Source: Nonomuraea typhae (GTDB taxonomy: Bacteria; Actinomycetota; Actinomycetes; Streptosporangiales; Streptosporangiaceae). Taken from it: 64,000 nt of DNA. Position 1 is the stretch's first letter, and every line of letters starts with the position of its first letter. Position numbers and translations under genes: made by a program. The stretch is from the NCBI RefSeq assembly GCF_009760925.1, contig NZ_VRLV01000009.1, positions 124,001-188,000 of the forward strand, in the 5' to 3' direction. The notes beneath the pieces were generated by a model that saw nothing but the letters and a program-made list of their open reading frames with translations, was not told the DNA's origin and did no database searches. Of the stretch, positions 17,005 to 23,684 are shown in pieces.

Positions 17005-17679
17005 TCAGTCGAGGGCCTTGCGCAGCCATGCCTCCACCCCGGCCACGTGCACCGTGGCCCAGGAACGTGCCACATCCGGCTCGCGTGCGGCGATGGCGTC
17101 GTAGATGGCGCTGTGCTGCTCCATCGTCTTCTCCAGCGCGCCCTCCTGGGTGAGGCCGCGCCAGATGCGCGCCCGATGGGTGGGCCCGGCCAGGCTCTCG
17201 ATGAACGAGCACAGCACGTTGTTGCCAGACCCGCGGGCGATGCGCTGGTGGAAGGTGAGGTCGTTGTCGACCAGTTCCTCGATCGTGGGGTCCTTCGGCA
17301 GCGAGTGGAGGATCTCGCCGAGTTCGGCGACGTCGGCCTCGCTCATCTGCACCGCCGCCATGGCCGTGGCCGCGGGCTCCAGGATGCGGCGCACCTCGAA
17401 GAACTGGATGACGGTGTCGTCGCGGTGCAGGTCGAGCACGAACGACATGGTGTCCAGCAGGAGCCGGGGCTCCAGGCTGGTGACGTAGGTGCCGTCGCCC
17501 TGCCGTACGTCCAGGACGTTGATCAGCGCCAGCGCGCGTACGGCCTCGCGCAGCGAGTTGCGGGACAAACCCAGCCGCTCGGCGAGATCGGCCTCTTTGG
17601 GGAGCCGGTCGCCGGGGGCGAGCTCGCCCGAGAGGATCATTTGCTTGATCTTGTCGATCGCAGCGTCGGTGACCGCCAC
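17005..17679 (-). CDS. GntR-family (FadR/FCD) transcriptional regulator, likely repressor of the fucose operon
   Basis: 224 residues from GTG 17679, preferred because AGGGAGAG precedes it; an alternative ATG at 17697 would lie inside the operator. Winged helix at the N-terminus (GDRLPKEADLAERLGLSRNSLREAVRAL), then an all-helical FCD ligand domain with the metal-site Asp/His pattern (NDLTFHQRIARGSGN, EQHSAIYDAI and VHVAGVEAWL). FCD regulators usually sense organic acids or sugar acids. A 17-bp perfect palindrome 11 bp upstream of the start recurs at the L-fucose operon (5019-5033), so the regulator probably controls both itself and that operon. Confidence 0.88.
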   Translation of the reverse strand: MAVTDAAIDKIKQMILSGELAPGDRLPKEADLAERLGLSRNSLREAVRALALINVLDVRQGDGTYVTSLEPRLLLDTMSFVLDLHRDDTVIQFFEVRRILEPAATAMAAVQMSEADVAELGEILHSLPKDPTIEELVDNDLTFHQRIARGSGNNVLCSFIESLAGPTHRARIWRGLTQEGALEKTMEQHSAIYDAIAAREPDVARSWATVHVAGVEAWLRKALD

Positions 17680-17690
17680 GCTTCTCTCCC

Positions 17691-17707
17691 TAGACATCGG
17701 ATGTCTA
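17691..17707. promoter_or_regulatory. 17-bp perfect palindrome, GntR auto-operator
   Basis: TAGACATC-G-GATGTCTA. The odd-length palindrome fits FadR-type dimers. It overlaps the stop codon of the upstream MBL gene and lies 11 bp before the preferred GTG of the regulator gene. Confidence 0.7.
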
Positions 17708-18709
17708 CGAGTCTAGAGCCTGAAAGCGCACCGGATCGACCCCGGACACGCGGCGGATCGCGCCACGAGCCTCCAGGGTACGCAGGTGGGCGGCGGCTTC
17801 ACCGGCCGCCATACCTCGGAGCATAGGGGACAGATCATCCCATGCTCGGTTCCACGTCATCATCGCGGCGATCTCCCAGATGGTCAGCGGCTCGCCATGG
17901 GCGGTCAGTTGCGCGGCGAGCGTGTGGAGTCTCTCCTCGTGATGGTGGCGGATCTCGGCGGCTCGCGCCGCCACATCCGGAAATATCCACTCATGGGCAG
18001 GAAGCGCGGTCAGGGGGCCCAGGCTGGTCACCTTTTCCAGAGACATCAGGAAGTCGCCAAGCGGGTCCACGTCGGTGCGGTCATAGGGATAGATGCCTAC
18101 ATGCGGGGTGATGTCCGGCAACACGTGGTCGCCGGTGAACAGCCGATCGCCCAGCTGAAGACACAGATGACCGGGCGTGTGCCCCGGCGTGTGGATGGCA
18201 CGCAGCTCCCGCCCCGGCAGATCCACCAGGTCGCCGTCGCGCAACGTGCGATCCGGCCGCGCGGGCGGCACCGGCCGCGCCGAAGCCGGAACCCGCGCGT
18301 CGTCCCCGCCCGCGCCCGCCCGCCGCAACATCTCCGCCTGGAAGTCGCGATGCGCCTCCTCGTCCAGCCCGTGGATGAGCGTGACCAGCGCCGCGTCCGC
18401 CTCGTGCATCGCGATCCAGGCGCCCGACACCTCCCTGACCTGCCCGGCCAGCCCCGCGTGATCCGGATGGAAGTGCGTGACCACGACGCCGTGCACATCC
18501 GCCACGTCGATCCCCAGCATGCCGAGCCCGCCGCGCAGCGCCTCCCAGGCATCTGGATGATTCCACCCCGCATCGACCAGCACCGGCCCGCGCGGCGACT
18601 CGAGCGCGTACACCAGGGTGTAGCCAAGCGGATTGCCGGGAATCGGCACCGGCACGCTCCACACGCCGCCGCCGAGCTCCTGCGGCTTCTGGCTGGCATA
18701 TCGTCGCAT
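17705..18709 (-). CDS. MBL-fold metallo-hydrolase
   Basis: 334 residues. The metallo-beta-lactamase metal motif THFHPDHAGL lies at about 77-86, further ligands are in HTPGHTPGHLCL and GDHVLPDITPHVG, and a winged C-terminal segment (EPLTIWEIAAMM...LEARGAIRRV) follows, as in the glyoxalase II-like and LACTB2-like MBL proteins. The likely reaction is hydrolysis of a thioester, lactone or phosphoester; the substrate is not visible. ATG start with GAGGAGCG upstream, a ribosome-binding site supplied by the 29-bp repeat. Its position after fadA5 on the same strand suggests a link to acyl-CoA metabolism, without proof. Confidence 0.82.
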   Translation of the reverse strand: MRRYASQKPQELGGGVWSVPVPIPGNPLGYTLVYALESPRGPVLVDAGWNHPDAWEALRGGLGMLGIDVADVHGVVVTHFHPDHAGLAGQVREVSGAWIAMHEADAALVTLIHGLDEEAHRDFQAEMLRRAGAGGDDARVPASARPVPPARPDRTLRDGDLVDLPGRELRAIHTPGHTPGHLCLQLGDRLFTGDHVLPDITPHVGIYPYDRTDVDPLGDFLMSLEKVTSLGPLTALPAHEWIFPDVAARAAEIRHHHEERLHTLAAQLTAHGEPLTIWEIAAMMTWNRAWDDLSPMLRGMAAGEAAAHLRTLEARGAIRRVSGVDPVRFQALDS

Positions 18710-18711
18710 TC

Positions 18712-18740
18712 GCTCCTCAACTTCGTATACGGCCGGCGGC
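18712..18740 (-). repeat. 29-bp repeat, copy 2, supplying the MBL gene ribosome-binding site
   Basis: On the minus strand this copy ends GAGGAGC directly before the ATG of the MBL gene, in the 37-bp gap after the thiolase gene. It differs at a single base from the copy at 16107-16135. Confidence 0.7.
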
Positions 18741-18746
18741 GCGTCT

Positions 18747-19862
18747 TCACGCGATGCGCTCCAGGACGGCGGCCGTGGCCAGCGCGCCCCCGGCGCACAT
18801 GCTGACCAGGGCGGTGCCGGAATCGGAGCGTTCGAGCTCGTGCAGCGCGCTCGTGACCAGCCGGGCGCCGGTCGCCCCGACCGGGTGACCCAGCGCGATC
18901 GCCCCGCCGTTGACGTTGACCCGGTCGAAGTCCGGCTCGTGCACGCTCGCCCACGACAGCACGACCGACGCGAACGCCTCGTTCACCTCGAACCTGTCGA
19001 TGTCGCTCATCACCATTCCCGTACGGTCCAGCACCTTGGCCGTCGCGTCCACCGGTCCGTCGAGATGGAAGTACGGCTCGGCCCCGATCAGCGCCTGAGC
19101 CAGGATCCGGGCCCGTGGCCGCAGGCCGTACCGGATCGCGGCCTCCTCGCTCACCAGCAGGACCGCGGCGGCGCCGTCGGAGATCTGCGCGGACGTGCCC
19201 GCGGTGTGCAGCGCGCCCGGCTGCACCGGTTTGAGCCCGGCCAGCCCCTCCATCGTGGTCTCCCGTAACCCCTGATCCTTCGTGACCCCGCAGACGCCGA
19301 CGATCTCCTTGTCGAAGCGCCCGTCGGCCCACGCCTTCGCCGCCAGGCGCTGCGAGCGCGCCCCGAACCAGTCCAGCCGCTCACGCGTCAGCCCGCGGCG
19401 CCGCGCGATCCGCTCGGCCGCGTCGAACTGGTTGGGCATGTCGATCGACCAGTCGTCCGGCTTGGCCTTGGCCGGCATGACGTTGCTGCCCAGCGGCGCC
19501 CGGCTCATCACCTCGACCCCGCAGGCCACGCCCGCCTCGATGAGGCCCGCCTTGATCATCGCCGCCACTAGGTGCACCGCCTGCTGCGAGGAGCCGCACT
19601 GGGCGTCGATCGTGGTCACGCCTGTTTGGTACGGCAGGCCCGCATACAGCCACGCGTAGCGGCCGACGTGCCCGCCCTGCTCGCCCGCCTGGGTGACGCA
19701 GCCGGCGAAGACCTGCTCGACGATGGCCGGATCGATGCCCGCCCGGTCGATCAAGCCGTTGAGAGCCGCCGCTAGAACCTGTTGCGGCTTGAGCCCGGCG
19801 AGCCAGCCGTTGCGCTTGCCGATGGGAGTCCTTACCGCTTCGACGATGACCGGTGTGCCCAC
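18747..19862 (-). CDS. fadA5: Steroid side-chain 3-ketoacyl-CoA thiolase (FadA5 type)
   Basis: 371 residues, GTG start. Thiolase active site: Cys89 in IDAQCGSSQQ, His in GGAIALGHPVGATGARL and the second Cys in MCAGGALA. Long stretches (VEAVRTPIGKRNGW, DMPNQFDAAERIARRRG, GAEPYFHLDGPV, EAFASVVLSWASVHEPDFDR) match my recollection of M. tuberculosis FadA5, which cleaves the beta-keto side chain of steroid-CoA and releases acetyl- and propionyl-CoA. A KstR-like box lies upstream at 19894-19907 and a hairpin covers its ribosome-binding site (19866-19890). The other side-chain genes lie 4-10 kb downstream. Confidence 0.9.
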   Translation of the reverse strand: MGTPVIVEAVRTPIGKRNGWLAGLKPQQVLAAALNGLIDRAGIDPAIVEQVFAGCVTQAGEQGGHVGRYAWLYAGLPYQTGVTTIDAQCGSSQQAVHLVAAMIKAGLIEAGVACGVEVMSRAPLGSNVMPAKAKPDDWSIDMPNQFDAAERIARRRGLTRERLDWFGARSQRLAAKAWADGRFDKEIVGVCGVTKDQGLRETTMEGLAGLKPVQPGALHTAGTSAQISDGAAAVLLVSEEAAIRYGLRPRARILAQALIGAEPYFHLDGPVDATAKVLDRTGMVMSDIDRFEVNEAFASVVLSWASVHEPDFDRVNVNGGAIALGHPVGATGARLVTSALHELERSDSGTALVSMCAGGALATAAVLERIA

Positions 19863-19865
19863 AGC

Positions 19866-19890
19866 GCCTCCAGAACGATGCTCTGGAGGC
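19866..19890 (-). promoter_or_regulatory. Hairpin overlapping the fadA5 ribosome-binding site
   Basis: On the minus-strand mRNA GCCTCCAGA and TCTGGAGGC pair perfectly (9 bp) around a 7-nt loop. The 3' arm contains GGAGG, the ribosome-binding site of the GTG start at 19862, so folding would hide it. Whether this regulates translation is inference. Confidence 0.55.
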
Positions 19891-19893
19891 GAA

Positions 19894-19907
19894 TGTAACG
19901 CGTTCTA
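19894..19907. promoter_or_regulatory. KstR-like operator upstream of fadA5
   Basis: TGTAACGCGTTCTA contains the AAC-NN-GTT core of the TNNAACNNGTTNNA motif described for the actinobacterial cholesterol repressor KstR, including the outer T and A. It lies between the stop of the sigma gene and fadA5. Confidence 0.65.
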
Positions 19908-19909
19908 CT

Positions 19910-20881
19910 TTACTCGGGCAATGTGGCCGGGAGCCCGAACACGTCGAACAGCTTCAGATCGAAGAACTGCGACACGTGGCTGACCCCTTCCTTCGACAGC
20001 GTGAGCACGGGCAGCGCGAACGGCCGGTAGACGCCGTCCTCGCCCCGCAGATACATGCCGAACGCCGCCTGGCCGTTGGCCTGGCAGGGCACCAGGCGCA
20101 GGTCGCCGGGCTTCTTGGCCGGGCAGTGGGTGGCGATGAGCCGCCCGATGTTGGCCGCGCCCTGATACCACCCCGGGAACGGCGGCATCTCCCAGACCGC
20201 GTCCTCGGTGAACACCTTGACGATCGCGTCGATGTCATAGCTCTCGAAGGCGTGCATGTAGCGGTCGAGCAGCTCGCGCTGGGACCGCTCGTCGGGCTCG
20301 GCGAGCTGGTCCTCCGCCGGGGAGACCTCGGCCAGCTGGGCGCGGGCGCGCTGCAGGATGCTGTTGACCGCGGTGGTCGTGGTGTCGAGCAGATCGGCCA
20401 CCTCGGCGGCCCGCCACTGCAGCACGTCACGCAGGATCAGCACCGCCCGCTGGCGCGGCGGCAGATACTGCAGCGCCGCCACCAGGGCCAGGCGGATGCT
20501 CTCCCGCGAGGTCACCACCGTGGCCGGATCCCGGCCGTCGGCGCCCACCGCCTCGTCGGGCACGGGCTCCAGCCAGTCGAGCTCGGCCGGCTCGCTCAGC
20601 GGCCCCTCCCCGCGGGCGCTCGGCTGGCCCAGCCCGGTCGGCAACGGCCGCCTGCCCTGCTTGTCGAGCGCGGTCAGGCAGCGCGTGGTCGCGATCTTGT
20701 AAAGCCAGGTGCGCACGGACGAGCGCCCCTCGAACTTGTCGTAGGCACGCCAGGCTCGCACGTAGGTCTCCTGGACGGTGTCCTCGGCATCGTGCACCGA
20801 GCCCAGCATGCGATAGCAGTGTGCGAGCAGCTCCCGCCGCAGAGGGTCGGTCAGCTGAGCGAAGTCGTCGCTGACGGTCAT
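19910..20881 (-). CDS. ECF sigma factor with C-terminal SnoaL-like domain (SigG-like)
   Basis: 323 residues. Region 2 (LAHCYRMLGSVHDAEDTVQETYVRAWRAY) and region 4 (LQYLPPRQRAVLILRDVLQWRAAEVADLLDTTTTAVNSILQRAR) are clear. They are followed by a ~110-residue SnoaL/NTF2-like domain (YMHAFESYDIDAIVKVFTEDAVWEMPPFPGWYQG). This layout is that of SigG/SigJ-type ECF factors, where the extra domain acts in place of a separate anti-sigma factor. No anti-sigma gene is adjacent. It lies between fadA5 and an oxidoreductase gene on the same strand; its target promoters are unknown. Confidence 0.88.
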   Translation of the reverse strand: MTVSDDFAQLTDPLRRELLAHCYRMLGSVHDAEDTVQETYVRAWRAYDKFEGRSSVRTWLYKIATTRCLTALDKQGRRPLPTGLGQPSARGEGPLSEPAELDWLEPVPDEAVGADGRDPATVVTSRESIRLALVAALQYLPPRQRAVLILRDVLQWRAAEVADLLDTTTTAVNSILQRARAQLAEVSPAEDQLAEPDERSQRELLDRYMHAFESYDIDAIVKVFTEDAVWEMPPFPGWYQGAANIGRLIATHCPAKKPGDLRLVPCQANGQAAFGMYLRGEDGVYRPFALPVLTLSKEGVSHVSQFFDLKLFDVFGLPATLPE

Positions 20882-20984
20882 GTTCTCTGTCTAGCGCACG
20901 GGTGTGACAAAAACCGAGTCGTTCATCGGACGGGGCGATGGCGCGGCCCTTGACGTACGGCGGGGCCTTCCGGGCGAGCCGTCG

Positions 20985-21920
20985 TCAGGGGGTCAGGACG
21001 ATCTTGCCGGTCGTCCGCCCGGTCTCGCCCAGTTCGTGGGCCTTGGCCGCCTCCTCCAGCGGAAGCACGGCGGCGACCAGGGCCCGCAGACGGCCCGCCC
21101 CGGCCAGTGCGGCGATCGCCTTCATCGCGGCGTGATCCGGCTCCACCAGCATCGCGGCCGACCTGATGCCCCGTTCGGCGGCCAGCGCGTCCAGGCCGGG
21201 ATCGAGCCGCGACAACACCAGGGAGACGATCGTGCCGCCCGCGCGCAACGTCTCCAGGGAGCGCGGGCCGTAGTCGCCCCCCATGGTGTCGAGCACCACG
21301 TCCACGTCCCCGACCGCCTCGGCGAAGTCCACGCTCCGGTAGTCGACCAGCTCGTCGGCGCCCAGCTCGCGCAGGAGATCGTGCTTGGCCGCGCTCGCCG
21401 TACCGATCACATGGGCGCCACGCGCCTTGGCGATCTGCACGGCCAGGTGCCCCACCCCGCCCGCCGCCGCGTGCACCAGCACCCGCTGCCCGCCCCGCAC
21501 GCCCGCCGTGTCCACGAGCGCCTGCCAGGCGGTGAGCGCGGCGAGCGGCAGCGCCCCCGCCTGCACGTGATCGACGCCCTCCGGCTTGAGGGCGAACGTC
21601 CGGGCCGGAGCCGTCACGTACTCGGCGTGCGCCCCATGCCCCTGCGGGTAGCGCAACATCCCGAACACCTCCTCGCCCGGCCGATACAGCGTGGTCCCCA
21701 GCCCGACGGCCTCCACCACCCCAGAAACGTCCCACCCCAGAACGAAGGGCGGCCGCCCAAGCAGCCCGCCGTTGCCCCGATGCTTCCAATCGGTCGGATT
21801 GAGCCCGGCGGCCCGCACCCGCACCAGCACCTCCGTCGGCCCCGGCTCCGGCCTGGCCACCTCGACCACCTTGAGCACCTCGGGCCCGCCGAGCACGTCC
21901 TGACTGATCGCCCGCATCAT
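20985..21920 (-). CDS. NADP-dependent quinone oxidoreductase-like MDR protein
   Basis: 311 residues of the medium-chain dehydrogenase superfamily without zinc ligands (QOR-like): GROES-like N-terminus (PTEVLVRVRAAGLNPTDWK), Rossmann motif VHAAAGGVGHLAVQIAKARGA and VVLDTMGGDYG. It should reduce quinones or activated alkenes with NADPH. Its start overlaps the stop of the TetR gene by four bases, so the two form an operon and the TetR probably regulates it. ATG 21917 is an equally possible start. Confidence 0.85.
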   Translation of the reverse strand: MMRAISQDVLGGPEVLKVVEVARPEPGPTEVLVRVRAAGLNPTDWKHRGNGGLLGRPPFVLGWDVSGVVEAVGLGTTLYRPGEEVFGMLRYPQGHGAHAEYVTAPARTFALKPEGVDHVQAGALPLAALTAWQALVDTAGVRGGQRVLVHAAAGGVGHLAVQIAKARGAHVIGTASAAKHDLLRELGADELVDYRSVDFAEAVGDVDVVLDTMGGDYGPRSLETLRAGGTIVSLVLSRLDPGLDALAAERGIRSAAMLVEPDHAAMKAIAALAGAGRLRALVAAVLPLEEAAKAHELGETGRTTGKIVLTP

Positions 21921-22441
21921 CGTCCCTCCCGCCCGCCGGCCAGCAGCAGCCGGGCCCCACGCAGCAACTCACCCTTGAGTACGGCATCGCCCACCGGCAT
22001 GGACAACACCAGCGGATCCGCCACGGCCGCCAGCGCCTGCGCCGCCCGTATCCGCTCCGGCCAGCTCGCCTCCGGCCCCGCCAGCAGGGCGTTGGCCCGC
22101 TCCATCCAGGAGACCACGCGGGTGGCCAGCTGCTCCTCCTCGGCGTAGACGGTGGTGTCCCGCAGCAACAACGTGAGCACGCGGCGCCGGCCCACCATCG
22201 TGTCCACACACCGCTCCAGGAACGTCTCCGGGTGCTCGAGCGCGGCGTCCAGGCTGTCCAGGAGCGGGTCCAGGAGCTGCTGGATGATCTCGGACTTGGA
22301 GCGGAAGTAATGGTAGAGGGTCGGCTTGGTCAGGCCCACCTGCTCGGCGATCTCCCGCATGGAGGTGGTCCGGTAGCCGCGGGCGGTGAACTGCTCCAGC
22401 GCCGCTTCCAGGATCCGCTCCTTGGTCTCACTCTGGCTCAC
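21917..22441 (-). CDS. TetR-family transcriptional regulator
   Basis: 174 residues, GTG start. The HTH is at residues ~10-55 (RILEAALEQFTARGYRTTSMREIAEQVGLTKPTLYHYFRSK), followed by a short divergent ligand domain. It is co-transcribed with the oxidoreductase that follows and is likely its repressor; the inducer is unknown. I did not find a convincing palindrome immediately upstream. Confidence 0.85.
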   Translation of the reverse strand: MSQSETKERILEAALEQFTARGYRTTSMREIAEQVGLTKPTLYHYFRSKSEIIQQLLDPLLDSLDAALEHPETFLERCVDTMVGRRRVLTLLLRDTTVYAEEEQLATRVVSWMERANALLAGPEASWPERIRAAQALAAVADPLVLSMPVGDAVLKGELLRGARLLLAGGREGR

Positions 22442-22843
22442 GCCCTCACCCTACCGCCCGGTCGGTCGCCCACTTGGGCCGCTCGTCCGCTCGGCCCTCC
22501 CGGCCGACCCGCGTCCTGGTTGGCCGGCCCTCCGGACCGTGCCGGGGCCCAGGGCGGCACACCTTTCTGGCCGCCGCACCTGTGCACTTCCGATCCGAGA
22601 GGGTCCCGGGTGGGCGCTAGCCAGGGGTTTCGCGCCGGGCGGTGGGACGTGGTGCGGCGGGGATCGGCGCGATGGGGCGGTGGCCGGGGTGGGGCACGGC
22701 CGTGGTCTACGCATCGCCGTTGCGGCGAGTGCCACGTCCGACGTGAGAAGCGATCCCCACGATCGGCGCCCGCCCACGACGGCGGGTGGTGCTCAGGTGG
22801 CTTCGCCGTAAAGAAGGCTGATCCTGAACGGCGGAGAGGAGCA
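22442..22843. other. 402-bp intergenic region between a TetR gene and the KstR-like gene
   Basis: No convincing gene. The kstR-proximal part (22716-22810) is copy A of a ~95-bp repeat. The remainder (22442-22715) is G/C-rich, with open frames on both strands but no recognisable protein and no ribosome-binding site. Confidence 0.6.
22716..22810 (-). repeat. ~95-bp dispersed repeat, copy A
   Basis: Read on the minus strand it matches 28931-29026 at roughly 82 of 95 positions by eye, with an exact core containing GATCGCTTCTCACGTCGGAC. Inside are two potential hairpins: CCCGCC/GGGCGGG, and the near-palindrome CACGTCGGACGTG. It begins 33 nt after the stop of the KstR-like gene, in the same sense. 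Confidence 0.75.
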
Positions 22844-23494
22844 CTACAGGTCGGACACGAGCCGGGCGGCGGCGATTTCGATGCGGCGCTGGATCTGCTC
22901 GTACGTGCGGCGCCCGCGGAGCATTTCGAGGAGTTCGTGGACCCACACGCTCGACAGCGAGCCGGCCAGCGCGAGTTGTTCTTCTGTGGCGTTGTCGGCG
23001 GTCAGGCCGGTGGCGGAGACGCGCAGGAGGAGGCCGGTCATGCGGTCGCCGAACGGGGTCTCCACCTCGGCCATGATCAGGCTGCGGATGAGGGCGTCGG
23101 CGAGTTCGGGTTCGCGCATCAGGCCGCGGGTGGCGCGCATCAGGACGTCCACCGCGCGGCCCGCCGGGGTGGCGGCGCTGGGCGGGCGGCGGTCGATGCT
23201 GCTTTCCAGGAGGTCGATCTCTTCGCCGACCACGGCTACGACCAGGTCCATCTTGGATGGGAAGTAGCGGTAGAGGGTGCCCAGGGCCACGCCGGCGCGT
23301 TCGGCGACCGTGCGCATCTGCATGGCTTCCACGCCGCCTCTCGAGGCGAGGGCGGCGGCGGCCTGGACGATGCGCTTGCGGCGCTGGTGCTGGCTGCGTG
23401 TGCGGACACCCGACCCGGCCGGGGCTTGCTGGCTCTCCATGGGCGCCTCGTGATCGCTGGGGGGCGCTGAGATCGCCGCGGGCGGGGTGCGCAT
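22844..23494 (-). CDS. kstR: KstR-like TetR-family repressor of steroid catabolism
   Basis: 216 residues. The N-terminal helix-turn-helix QRRKRIVQAAAALASRGG, followed by VEAMQMRTVAERAGVALGTLYRYFPSK, closely resembles mycobacterial KstR, as do the helical C-terminal region and its late SSVWVHELLEMLRGRRTYE segment. KstR represses cholesterol catabolism genes and is released by steroid-CoA thioesters. A KstR-like box directly abuts the ATG, and TAACGT lies 6 nt before it, suggesting a leaderless, self-repressed transcript. A later start with an ACGAGG site (MESQQAPAG) is possible. It diverges from the fadD17 operon. Confidence 0.82.
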   Translation of the reverse strand: MRTPPAAISAPPSDHEAPMESQQAPAGSGVRTRSQHQRRKRIVQAAAALASRGGVEAMQMRTVAERAGVALGTLYRYFPSKMDLVVAVVGEEIDLLESSIDRRPPSAATPAGRAVDVLMRATRGLMREPELADALIRSLIMAEVETPFGDRMTGLLLRVSATGLTADNATEEQLALAGSLSSVWVHELLEMLRGRRTYEQIQRRIEIAAARLVSDL

Positions 23495-23508
23495 AAGAAC
23501 ACGTTATC
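23495..23508. promoter_or_regulatory. KstR-like operator at the kstR start
   Basis: AAGAACACGTTATC has the exact AAC-AC-GTT core with weaker outer positions. It overlaps the probable -10 (TAACGT on the minus strand) of kstR, consistent with autorepression. Confidence 0.6.
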
Positions 23509-23628
23509 TGATTTCTCCGTAACTCGGCTTGTTACTCGCGGGTCACAAAGAAAGCGCATACGTGCATGTCTTTCATGTTGCAGGGAGATGTCAGCTTTTC
23601 TGATTGGTTGCGGTTGCTGGACAGATAT

Positions 23629-23642
23629 TAGAATCTGTTCTA
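23629..23642. promoter_or_regulatory. KstR-like operator overlapping the fadD17 operon promoter
   Basis: TAGAATCTGTTCTA differs from TAGAACNNGTTCTA at one position. TAGAAT (23629-23634) is also a good -10 hexamer, so bound repressor would cover the promoter of the operon starting at 23685. Confidence 0.68.
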
Positions 23643-23684
23643 GTTTTGCGGCTGATGGGTGACCGAGCGCTTGGTGGAGGTCGG

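Noticed and set aside
16107..18740. loxP-type recombination sites
   Set aside because: AACTTCGTATA matches only one arm; neither copy has the second arm and 8-bp spacer, so they are not lox sites as such. The inverted repeat itself is kept as a finding.
22442..22715. Small genes in the gap between the TetR and KstR-like genes
   Set aside because: Frames exist on both strands but are Pro/Arg/Ala-rich, lack ribosome-binding sites and match no family I know.
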